From Pomphorhynchus laevis (Eukaryota; Acanthocephala; Palaeacanthocephala; Echinorhynchida; Pomphorhynchidae), in NCBI GenBank assembly GCA_012934845.2, contig WNNJ02001447.1, forward strand, positions 51,664 through 115,663: a stretch of DNA of 64,000 bases, given 5' to 3'. The notes beneath the pieces are model-generated. The model searched no databases. It saw only the letters and a program-made list of their open reading frames with translations, and was not told the origin of the DNA. Positions 22,496 through 33,100 of the stretch are shown here, one piece after another; the first letter of the stretch is position 1, and every line of letters begins with the position of its first letter. Both the position numbers and the translations under genes were made by a program.

Positions 22496-23322
22496 TTGAT
22501 TTGTTCTACTGACATGTTATTATTGACCTGTGGATTTTGTTTTCTCGGTAATATGACCTCTATCAGAATTACTGAAACTATGTATCATTCGTAACGACGT
22601 TATTATTATTTTTTCTTATTTTCATACAAGTTTGATAAATTATTAATTTTTAAAAAGCGAGAAGTGGTAAAACCAATGTGTTTACACTTTAAAATGTAAA
22701 CTGCTCACGTAATCACGTTTAAGAGACCAGGTAATGACCAATAGCCAGGTCGCGTAGCGCGTGGAGGGAGGTGGTAGATCTCTTAAGATCTTGTTCCAGC
22801 CTGCAACCGCCTTAAGCAGGGCAGCCCCCTGTCAGATGCTACTGGATGGCCCGTTGTAAGTTTTGTCTGAGTCAACTAAACTAGGTGGCGACACCGAAAA
22901 AGCAACGTTAAAAATTATGACTTAAAAGTTACATGTACTCAACAATATTGAAAAAATACGAAAGTACTAATGATTTCAATTTTAGATCGTTTAAATGTAA
23001 TAGAAAAAAATTGTATAGTTTCTGATGTTATAAATGATAATAATTGTATTGTAAGTAATACGACAAGCAAATGTTTTTTATTAAATATTAATAATAATTG
23101 TAACTGCAATACCGCAGGTGTAGTGTATCTTATACAATGTACATGTGGATTACAACATATAGGAAAAACATATCAAATGTTAAAAACTAAGTTTAGGCAA
23201 CACATATAATATACAGCATAATAGTCAAACTATATTTCATAAACATATGAGATTAATGGGACATGATATTAAAAACTGTAAATTATTTAGTTTAGAATAT
23301 ATTATCGAAGAAAACATCATTA
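22168..23322 (+). mobile_element. Naiad-type element copy D, 3'-truncated, sharing a pLTR with copy C
   Basis: The pLTR at 22168-22495 is followed by the same leader as in copy B (22500-22940), the cysteine cluster and the GIY-YIG start (VVYLIQCTCGLQHIGKT at 22970-23209). It is then cut off at about 23322. Copies C and D therefore form a head-to-tail tandem with one pLTR in common, as expected for Penelope-like elements. Confidence 0.8.
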
Positions 23323-23490
23323 TTAAAAATTATGACTTTAAAGTTACATGTACTCAACCATATTGGAAAAATACGTAAGTACTGATGATTTCAATTTTAG
23401 ATCTTTTAAATGTAACAGAAAAAATTGTATAGTTTGTGATGCTATAAATAATAATTGTATTGTAAGTAATAATACAAACTACTTGATAAC
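23323..23490 (+). mobile_element. Naiad-type short 5'-ORF fragment E
   Basis: It repeats the sequence just upstream and downstream of the start codon (compare 14165-14330) and is joined directly to the end of copy D. It ends near 23490. Small minus-strand Naiad scraps follow at about 23600-23650 and 23745-23775. Confidence 0.65.
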
Positions 23491-25020
23491 AAACTACTTA
23501 CATTTGAGTTTAATCTAATGTACATACAAGCTTTAGCACACATGCAGATCATCGAAACTCAATGGAATAATTGGACACTAATCGAGTAATTTCCTAAGTA
23601 TAACCCTTTTATATTTACATAAAGATCTTTTAGCCTTGTATTAAAAATAATGATAAAAAATAATATAAACAATTATAAATAATTATATAATAGTTTTATT
23701 ATATTTGTTTTATATTAGTTTTTCATGCATTGTAATAGAAACCCTACACCTGCGGTATATTAGCAGCTCATTTATGTTTAACGAACTTTATTTGCGCTAA
23801 TATTTTAGGGGCACACCGGTTCGACTTTATCAAGTATGCATTTATCTATTCGCAAGTTATTTTCTTGCAAAATAACTAAATTATAGTTGATATTTTCATC
23901 ACTTTACATTTGAAATACAAATTCTAAGTCAATAGCATTGAGGTGTATTTCGGATACATTGAAAAATAATTATTATTTCTTAGTTTGCATTCCTATAACA
24001 AACTTCATGAAAATATTATAATGGAATTAGTAGCAAATGATAGCATGCGGACATTTTTATTTATTTCTTCTAGTATTTGAACAAAGAATTAACATTCGAA
24101 AATTAATTTAGTGAAACTAAATTAAATGAGCAAATAATGACAAATATGTTATAAATTTTGAAAACAAAGATAGCATTATCTAAAATATTTCAACTTGTTT
24201 TAAAGTATAAAAATGTATTTTGGTTTTAATTTATGAATGTGTAACAGATATTTATTCTCCAGTCTTCTTCATATCAATTCAGATAATTAAAATACAAGTT
24301 ATAACTCGAGACTTATAGTATAGAAACATGATGTGTCGATTGCTTTATGTCCATTGTTATGTAACAGCCATTCTTTCGTAGCTACCACACAATCAACCTC
24401 CCACGGAATCCTCTCATCTCTCACAATATATACTATTCATGAATATAGCTGATATATTATAAATACCTCGCTGGCATTAGCCAGTACTATTTGCTGAAGA
24501 TCCTTTTTGATAAAGCATGTCGAGCTACTATGGCTTGAAATTCTTAGATTGTGAGACATTGTCTAGCTTTATGTATGTTTTGACTTGTTTCGTACCTTCT
24601 GCTGGTCCTCCTCTGCATCCTCAGTGGAAAGTAGCCGGTACTGATGAGTAACAACGATTACGAAGCGGTACAAGGTACCGTTTTGTCGATTCTTTCGTAT
24701 TTGCCACATAAAATAGTTATTCTCAAAAAATATCTAAATTGTTTTTGATATTTACATCAATTTACATTTGAAATACAAATACTAACTCAATAGCATGGAG
24801 ATGTATACCGGATATTATTAATATTTCTTAGATTGTTGTTCTATAACGAACTATAAGAAAATAGTATAATAAAAAAGTGGCAAATAAAGTCAAGTAGACA
24901 TTTTTATTTATTTGTTCTAATATTCGAAGAATCGAGAATAATATTTAGTAATAATACGTTTATAATGTATTATTTAATCTATTTATTACATTGCGTATTG
25001 GTAATAAATGTTACATATAA
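23491..25020. other. AT-rich DNA downstream of the fukutin stop codon
   Basis: Apart from small Naiad scraps near 23600-23775, I see no gene. Two diverged copies of a roughly 190-bp stretch can be noticed (about 23860-24050 and 24715-24905; shared words include TTTACATTTGAAATACAAA and CATTTTTATTTATTT). A GC-richer patch at 24360-24700 has no recognised product. The 3' UTR of fukutin probably starts at 25020 and runs leftward. Confidence 0.35.
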
Positions 25021-25303
25021 TTATTTTTTACATTCTACATTCGATGAGTTAACTTGATAATGTCCTTTTATCTCTTCACCATTTTGGTTAAATTCTTTTT
25101 TGTACACGCAATTCAAATAGGATTCGTTGAATACTTCGACAAATTCTACATTTGACCAATGTCCTCCGTCTATTCTTGGAATTTGCCACAAAGGATATGA
25201 TCCATACTCATATTCAATAATAGCCAAGGCGTTGCATGGTACTAGTACCCGTAGTCCAACCAAATCAGTAGAACATATTTCGTTAATAGGAGGATACAGG
25301 CAT
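25021..25303 (-). CDS. FKTN: Fukutin last exon
   Basis: The phase-matched acceptor is AAGACAG; the exon encodes CLYPPINEICSTDLVGLRVL, then VPCNALAIIEYEYG, a lysine-rich C-terminus and TAA at 25021-25023. It aligns with the human C-terminal CWTEFVDMKVHVPC and ANYGKTW blocks; the insect-like tail is longer than the human one. Confidence 0.85.
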
Positions 25304-28300
25304 CTGTCTTTAGATTCAATAAATAGAATAAAATGTGATATATAATGTACCTGTAATTATTCTTTGCTTCCTGATATAATCCAACAAGTTTTTTAATAGT
25401 CTCATTATATTTTAGTACAAATAAATCAAAAGTATATTCATCGCTTCTTAAACGTAGTTCTTTTCTTCCAGGGTCCTAAATTCATGAATATGTCAAGAAA
25501 TGATTTCTTAATTTATTATTTCAATATTTTGCCAATATTTATATAAATATTTTAAATAATTTCATATTTTCAATAATTTAATTATTTAGTTATTGTAAAA
25601 GTCCTTTAATATTTTTCCTCAATTTCATTATTTGATGTGTTTGAACGAAAAGGTGCGGTCTATTTTGTACAATATCTGAAATGTTGAGCTAAAGGATGAG
25701 TGGGGGAGACAAACTATATTGGCAGTTTCGCCAAAAAAAAATTTTTTTTTGTAAACGATATAATTCGGATGACACTCGCAACATCAGGCTTACCTTCAAG
25801 CTTGAAACCGAGTGAAATCTAAAGATCGATAGAAAGCGCTCGGATGGAACAACTCTCATACCGTAGCGAACTAGCCGTGTTCTGATATCGGACTTTAGCT
25901 GTCCCAATACCCTGCTCCTGACAAACCAATATCAAGCTGTGACAGAAAACAACACCGTAGCCAGTGACGCAAGACAAGGAAAATATCAAAATACAGAGAT
26001 ATCGATACCCGCGATTACGAATTCGTTCCAGTATTTATCGAGACGCTTGGTGCTGTGCACTCGAGAGCAGTGTCGTTTATCGGGGTGCTGGAAAATATGT
26101 TGGTTCAGACGAGTGGCGACAAGCAGTCATCGTTCAGTCGGGCAACGCGCCTGTTATTTGTACGACGCGGAAGACAGGACATTGCTCATCTTCTGATTTT
26201 TATTTGCAAACTATGTAAAAATTTTATCTGTTTACTGCCACGAATAATATATATTAATATTTTGAATGGTTTGGAATCACAGCTTCTATACACATTTAAA
26301 AAATGTAAGCAAGCAGACGATTAATTATATGATATTAAGAAGGAAGTTATTTAAAAGATCAATCTAGTAGTTTTGTGCTGTTTTTAAGCTATAAAACATT
26401 ATATATATTTATATAAATTTATATTAGATTGATTTTGTGCGATAGAACTGCCTCCTGAGATCCTTTCTTCAATCGGATTCATATTATACAATACTAATTA
26501 TTGTTGGATGAAATCAGGACAATAAAATCAAGATTTATTTTATAACATTTTCAGGATACTTCCCGTCTTCAGTAACACTAGCACAATGGCTTCTCAACAG
26601 TGTTTTTATGCACATGGCTTACGCTTCAAAACATGGAAGAATCACACTACTGTTTCCGATAATCACATTGTTTTTTCACTCTCCGCCAAACAGTTGAACA
26701 GATATGTAAGGACCTAGCAATTCTGCCATCAGCTGGGCCGACCACCACAATTCCCGTGATTTTCTCTTAGCTGTGTCTTGCACATTGGATTCTAGAATAG
26801 TTATGTCAAAGCTGTGGTTATTTTCAACAGCATGACGAACTGAAGAATCACTGGCGAGTTTTTTTAATTTTATTTGCAACCGTCTCAGGTTCATACGAAT
26901 GTTCATCTGGCCTGTCGTTTCGCCAACATATTGAGCTTGACACTCTCTGCATTGTAGTAGGTAAATGTCCCCGATACTTTTGCAGTTTCTAGTCGATCTT
27001 ATGTGATATTGTAATAGCGTTTTCGTACTCTTGAACGTTGATGCGTTCTTCATATCTTCGCATGTGTAACATCGTTTATCCCCACATGGTGTTGATTTAT
27101 GTTTCTGTTCATTGGTTATTCCGGGTAATATAGATTTTACCAATAGATCTTTGACTTTTAATGGTATATTATATACAATGTTGACATTATTTCCGTCTAT
27201 ATCTAACTTGTTTTTTACGTCACGAATTAGTCCGTGTAAATCCTGCCTTATCTTCGACAATGCCGGGTTCCATTCTATTGCAATATATGTTGTTGGCTCT
27301 TTTTCTTTTTGTGATCTCAATTCTTTATATAACAAAGCCCCTCGTTTCATTCGTTTTACCCGGTAAACTGCAGTCTGTATTTGGCGCCGTTTGTATCCTC
27401 TGGCTAGAAAATGGGTTCTCATTTTTTCTAAATGACATGGGCAGATTTTCTTCACCCGCTTTCGTTGTATATTAGATTTCTTTTTATGTATGCATGACAG
27501 CTTGATGCGGTACGGCCATGTCGGTTTATGGTACATTTTTGTTTCTAGTCTGTTCCCATTTTTATAAACCTCTACGTCAAGGAAGTGAACGGAAGTCTGT
27601 GATGTCTGTTCCATCTTGAAGATCAGTTCGCTCGAAGTGTTCAATTTATGTGCCCATTCGCGCGTTTGGTTTTCACTGTCGCACATCAAAAAGATATCGT
27701 CAATTTACCGAGCGTACATTCTGGGTCTTATTTCGTTATTGAATATTGTAAGTCTTTCAATGTTAGCTACATATAAACTCGCAAAGGTTGTGAACTCGCA
27801 TTGTTGAGAAGCCATTGTGCTAGTGTTACTGAAGATTATAAATACATATAAACTCGCAAAGGTTATGTATTATATGTATTATGTGTTATATGTATTATGT
27901 ATTATACTACATATAAACTCGCAAAGGTTATAAACTCGCATTGTTGAGAAGCCATTGTGCTAGTGTTACTGAAGAAGGGAAGTATCCCGAAAACATTATA
28001 AAATAAATCTTGATTTTATTGTCCTGATTTCATCCAACAATAATTAGTATTGTATAATATGAATCCGATTGAAGAAAGGATCTCAGGAGGCAGTTCTATC
28101 GCACAAAATCAATCTAATATAAATTTATGTAATCGAGTCTGTCGAAAGACCCTGCCATCTATACTAAAAGCAAGAGCACGAGCGCATTTACAGTTTCTCA
28201 CTCTGTGTTTGAACGAGAATCAAGTTCCAAAGGGTTTTAGAATCCAAAAAGCGTTGGGCATTGATCTTAGTCGAGTTCCAATTTATAAGTCAAATAAACT

Positions 28301-30065
28301 TGAAAAGTCATGGAACCGATGCGTTAACAAAGCTGAGATGAACATGATGCGTATCATAAGAGACTACTGGACATTTATACACAACAGCATTCAATTCCCG
28401 ATAGCGCCGGAGGAATTTAAAATGCACGTTACTCAAAAAGTCAAAAAACTAAGATGGCAATTTAATTCAAAGATCACCAAGGAGGAATTTGTTTCAACAG
28501 AGTATCATCCAAATAGACGATTCAAAAATACGAGACGCAAAGTTGATTTCAATGAAGAAGTTTTCGTCACAAATTTATCTAAAAAACAACTAAGTGCTGA
28601 CGAACAACGTATACTTAATTTGGGCCTTGATTACTCATTACAGCCACGGGAATTTAATCGTCTGAACTTATTAAAATCCCTTCAAACTATAAAAAAGGTA
28701 TCGTTTGAGCACTCAGACGCATGCGCCCCACTGGCCAGAAAAATCATGAAGGGATCTGAAGTATTCAAAAAATACATGAACATGCCGCCGAATCAAAGTA
28801 CACAAACAAAAGTTGAGCAGAGAAAACTTAAAACCGTTAAGAACATCTGTAAAGATAGATCGGTCGTGATAAAGCGAGCAGATAAAAGTAAAGAAGCAGT
28901 AATATGAGATCGAGAAGAGTACTGCGTGGAAGCTCATAGACAATTAGCATCAGATGCGTATAAACAAGCGGAGATGGCAGAATTCATGGACTCTATAAAT
29001 AAAGTAAAAGAGGTTGTCAGTAAAATTAGCATAGATGATGATGACAGATCAAAGTTGCTAACACAGAATCCAAAACCGGGCAGATTTTATCTTCTTCCTA
29101 AAACTCATAAACAAATAAGACCGTGCACTGGCCGTCCTATTGTTAGCAGTAACGGAACCCCTACAGATAAATATCAAAATATGCACATAACGAATTACTT
29201 CCAGCATTAAATCATGTACCGTCTTATATCAGCAACACTGATGATTTTTTACGAAAATTGGACCAAACCGAAGACAAAAATGGATGTACAATGACAACCC
29301 AAGATGTAGAATCTTTGTATACTTCTTTGCTAAAGTGTATGGGATTGGATATCATGAAGGAAGGATTTTGTAGCTGGTTTTCAATGCGAAAGTCACCCTG
29401 TGTGACCTAGCAACTATTCAATACATAAACAAGCATCCATCAAAGGATCACCAGTCCCGATTTCTATCGATCTTCATGGTCCCAAAAGATACAATCTATA
29501 ACAAGCATGCCAGAGAGCATCTCGAACAATGCAGTTTCTGGAGATTATGAGAGAAGGTTTCATATGCTGTGTGAAATCTGGTAATCCTGGATTCGTAAGC
29601 CTAGCAGTCAAGAGCGCAAGCCAAGTACGGAGAGCGACAGCTCGAATCTCGGATAAGTCAAATTTCAAAAGGCGAAGAGTTGGTAGTCAGCCTTCTGACG
29701 AGCCCAGGGCTACCAACATGTGGCAAAAAGCGGGCGAAACGAAAACGGCTGTGGCAATGGCGCCGTTAGCAGTCAGGGTGTATGGGATATCATGAAGGAA
29801 GGATTCTGTAGCTGGTTTTCAATGCGAAAGTCACCTTGTGTGACCTAGCAACTATTCAATATATATAATCAAGAATTATTATATATATATAGAATTAAGA
29901 ATTATATATATATTGTATATATTGTATATATTGTTTATATTGTATATATTATATATTGTATTGTATATATTGTATTGTATATATTATATTATATTGTAAT
30001 ATAATATATATTATATTATAATATATATTATATTATAATCAAGAATTATTATATATAGAATCAAG

Positions 30066-30106
<41 letters not shown>

Positions 30107-33100
30107 TACACCAGCTTTAAAATATATATAACTACTTACAATGCTAATAACTACTTACAATGCTGATGAAGGTTTAAGAACCGAAACGTTCGAATATTAA
30201 AACTTTTTGTTGATTGGTGTTAATAAGATACTTTTACAATATCTATATATAATAGTAGTGCGGCATTTATAATGCAGTATTATTCACAATGTCACACAGG
30301 TAACCGAAACGACCAGTGTGTACCTCATTCTGCTGATGAGTGTTGCCGGGTACTCATAATTTCGATGCTGAAGTGGTCGTCTAGAAGTGACAAGGTGATT
30401 GAAAGTCGTGAATCGAAATCCAGTTTATCAAGCAACACCATTTATTATAAATGCCGTATTACATGCGTTTAAGGCAGTACGCACAGCGATTCGATCTGGT
30501 AATGAGCGTAAGCCTCAGTCAATTAAGCAAAGTGTCGGAAACGCCTTTATTCACAATGTCACACAGGCAACCGAAACGACCAGTGTGTACCTCATTCTGC
30601 TGATGAGTGTTGCCGGGTACTCATCATTTCGATGCTGAAGTGGTCGTCTAGAAGTGACATGGTTATTGAAAGTCTTGAATAGAAGTCCAGCCTATCAAGC
30701 AACACCATTTATTATAAATGCCGTATTTCGTAAGAAATCCTGGACCGTTTTTACTCAGCACATCGGTGCACTACTATTATACATACTGTATCCATTAAGG
30801 AACCAACGAGTGCAACGACAATTCAGCAACAAACTCTGCCTAGTGTTTAAGGATAATCCGCACAGCAATTCGATCTGGTAAAGAGTGTAAGCTTCAGTCA
30901 ATTAAGCAAAGTGTCGGAAACGCCTTTATTCACAATGTCACACAGGCAACCGAAACGACCAGTGTGTACCTTCCCTGATACACACAATTGTGTACTCGTA
31001 AATAAATCACTATGTTTTCCATATGATGAGGGATAAACACCAGGCAGCATAATATATATCCTCATCAGATCAAGAAAAAGAACCGACTTATTCTTGCAAT
31101 ATTCAAAGTCGCTTCGTATGCCCAGTCATCCTATGTGTGACGACAAACATCAGCAACGGTATACGCGTTTCGCTCTACCGAAGCTCATCAGTACCGTGAC
31201 TTTAATTATCATCAGTAGGCACCTTAACACACGCTTAAACAATGTCTAAAGCTCGAAAAACAGAACTACCCTTAATCTGAATCATCAGAGGAAATTTAGC
31301 ATAATCTATGTGCATGGCAGTGCGTATTTCAGTTTAACCATGCATCAGGCACTAAATTCCTTTTAATAGAAATGCTGTTTTACAGGGACACTTTAAAGTG
31401 TACAAATATATAAAATATAATTTGTTATTACACCTGCCCGGGGACACACAATGGTGTACTCGTAAATAAATCACTATGTTTTCCTCATGATGAGGCATAA
31501 ACACCACGCAGCATTCTATATATCCTCATCATATCAAGAAATAGAACCGAATTATTCTCGCAATATTCAAAGTCGCTACGTATGCCCAGTCAACCTATGT
31601 GTGACGACAAACTTCAACAACGGTATACTCGTTTCGCTCTAACGGAGCTCATCAGTACAGTGACTTTAATAATTATCCATAGGCACCTTAACACACGCTT
31701 AAACAATGTCTAAAGGTCGAAAAACAGAACTACTCTTAATCTGAATCATCAGAGGAAATTTAGCATAAGCTCTGTTTAAGCGTGTGTTAAGGTGCCTATG
31801 GATGATTATTAAAGTCACGGTACTTATGCGCTCCGTTAGAGCGAAACGCGTATACCGTTGTTGATGTATGTCGTCACACATAGGATAACAGGGCATAAGT
31901 AGCGACTTTGAATATTGCGAGAATAATTCGGTTCTATTTCTTGATATGATGAGGATATATAGAATGCTGCGTGCTGTTTATGCCTCATCATGAGGAAAAC
32001 ATAGTGATTTATTTACGAGTACACCATTGTGTGTCCCCGGGTAGGTGTAATAACAAATTATATTTTATATATTTGTACACTTTAAAGTGTCCCTGTAAAA
32101 CAGCATTTCTATTAAAAGGAATTTAGTGCCTGATGCATGGTTAAACTGAAATACGCACTGCCATGCACATAGCTTATGCTAAATTTCCTCTGATGATTCA
32201 GATTAAGGGTAGTTCTGTTTTTCGAGCTTTAGACATTGTTTAAGCGTGTGTTAATGTGCCTAGGGATGATTGTTAAAGTCACGGTACTGATGAGCTCCGT
32301 TAGAACTCGAGAGCTTATTGAGGCTGCTTTCAAATAAATCGTCAAACAAATCAAATCAAGAATCGAGTAACAGCAGCGATTTTTCTTTTATAGCACAATA
32401 CAAGGGCTAAGCTTTCGGCGTAAAAGTCTTCTTCAGAGTCTGAAAATAAAACAATACTTGTCAAATAATGGGAAATACAATTTGAATCAGTGTAGGGTGA
32501 AAATACAATTTGAATATATATTAAAAAAATAGTAAAACGAAATGTATTGCTGGGGCACTAAGGTATGTGACAATCATGATTAGCATTTAATTGTGTATCG
32601 CTCATTAATAGGGCGATCCAATACTTCTCTCTTGCTTTTCTTTGTTAATCATTTTTGAAATCAGATTCAACAATTGCTACCGACATTCGGTGTTGCGGGT
32701 TATCGATGCAGTGTTGTGCTTCGCCAACTCTATTGCCCCGCTTTGCGCGTATGTCACATCTTCTTATATTAATTCGAATATTTAAGGCGTTCGGTGTCTC
32801 TCCCACGTAACAGCATGGGCAGTTTGAGCACATGCATACTTACACCGAGTTCTTTGTTTTGCATGAAGCTTTGCATCGGGTATTGTACGTAAGTCCCGTT
32901 ACCGGACTGCTAAACATTCTTCCGACTGCAACATCTTCACAGCACTTGCAGCCCTTATCCCCACATCTTTGCATCCCTTCCGATATTTTCAGCTTGTTCG
33001 TGAACATTAAGCGCCGTGGGGATTTATCACTTTTGTAGGCGACTTTAATCTTGACACCTGTTCCGCATATGGAATTACATGCGTTTAAGGCAGTATTTAG

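Larger units (their letters stand above)
26400..27842 (-). mobile_element. Penelope-like element, canonical C-terminal GIY-YIG type, 5'-truncated copy
   Basis: The minus strand carries the RT catalytic block (IDDIFLMCD, with a stop just before it, near 27695), RT block 6 (VHFLDVEVY) and a basic linker. The conserved cysteine motif CGDKRCYTCEDM follows, then the GIY-YIG nuclease (GDIYLLQCRECQAQYVGET...). The terminal repeat (about 26400-26600) is the inverted counterpart of 27935-28125. This domain order is that of Neptune/Poseidon-like elements, opposite to the Naiads nearby. Confidence 0.85.
27843..29433 (+). mobile_element. Penelope-like element, canonical type, N-terminal half in opposite orientation
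   Basis: Starts with the terminal repeat (27935-28125, inverted relative to 26400-26600) and carries the N-terminal half of the ORF through RT block 3. Upstream, a 66-bp piece with ACTCGCAAAGGTT...GTGTTACTGAAG is duplicated (27772-27842 and 27907-27977) with ATGTATTAT-rich filler between. The two half-elements are arranged back to back, a layout known for Penelope-like insertions with inverted partial copies. The 3' end is lost in a repeat at 29345-29433. Confidence 0.8.
30272..30975 (+). repeat. 380-bp repeat family, array 1 (rearranged units)
   Basis: Two units with internal deletions and a third partial unit. Each has the block TGTCACACAGGCAACCGAAAC, the CTGATGA word, and AAGCAACACCATTT followed by TATAAATGCCGTATT. 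The array breaks off within a unit at about 30975 and changes directly into the 464-bp repeat family. Units are homologous to 53120-54650. Confidence 0.85.
30976..32305. repeat. 464-bp retrozyme-like repeat array with orientation switch
   Basis: The spacing of the word CACACAA near 30981 and 31445 gives a unit of 464 bp. Units at about 30976-31444 and 31445-31770 run one way; from about 31770 to 32305 the same sequence runs the other way. Each unit carries a hammerhead ribozyme and no significant ORF. Tandem units of 150-500 bp with a type I hammerhead are the hallmark of animal retrozymes, which are thought to be mobilised by Penelope-like machinery. Here canonical Penelope-like fragments flank the array on both sides. 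Confidence 0.75.

Noticed and set aside
24500-24700. Possible minus-strand exon with a GTACGA donor
   Set aside because: No acceptor or homology could be supported, and it lies beyond the fukutin stop codon.
30076-30110. tRNA or other structural RNA near the TA tract
   Set aside because: Only low-complexity TA sequence; no cloverleaf arms were found here, and no tRNA was seen elsewhere by eye.
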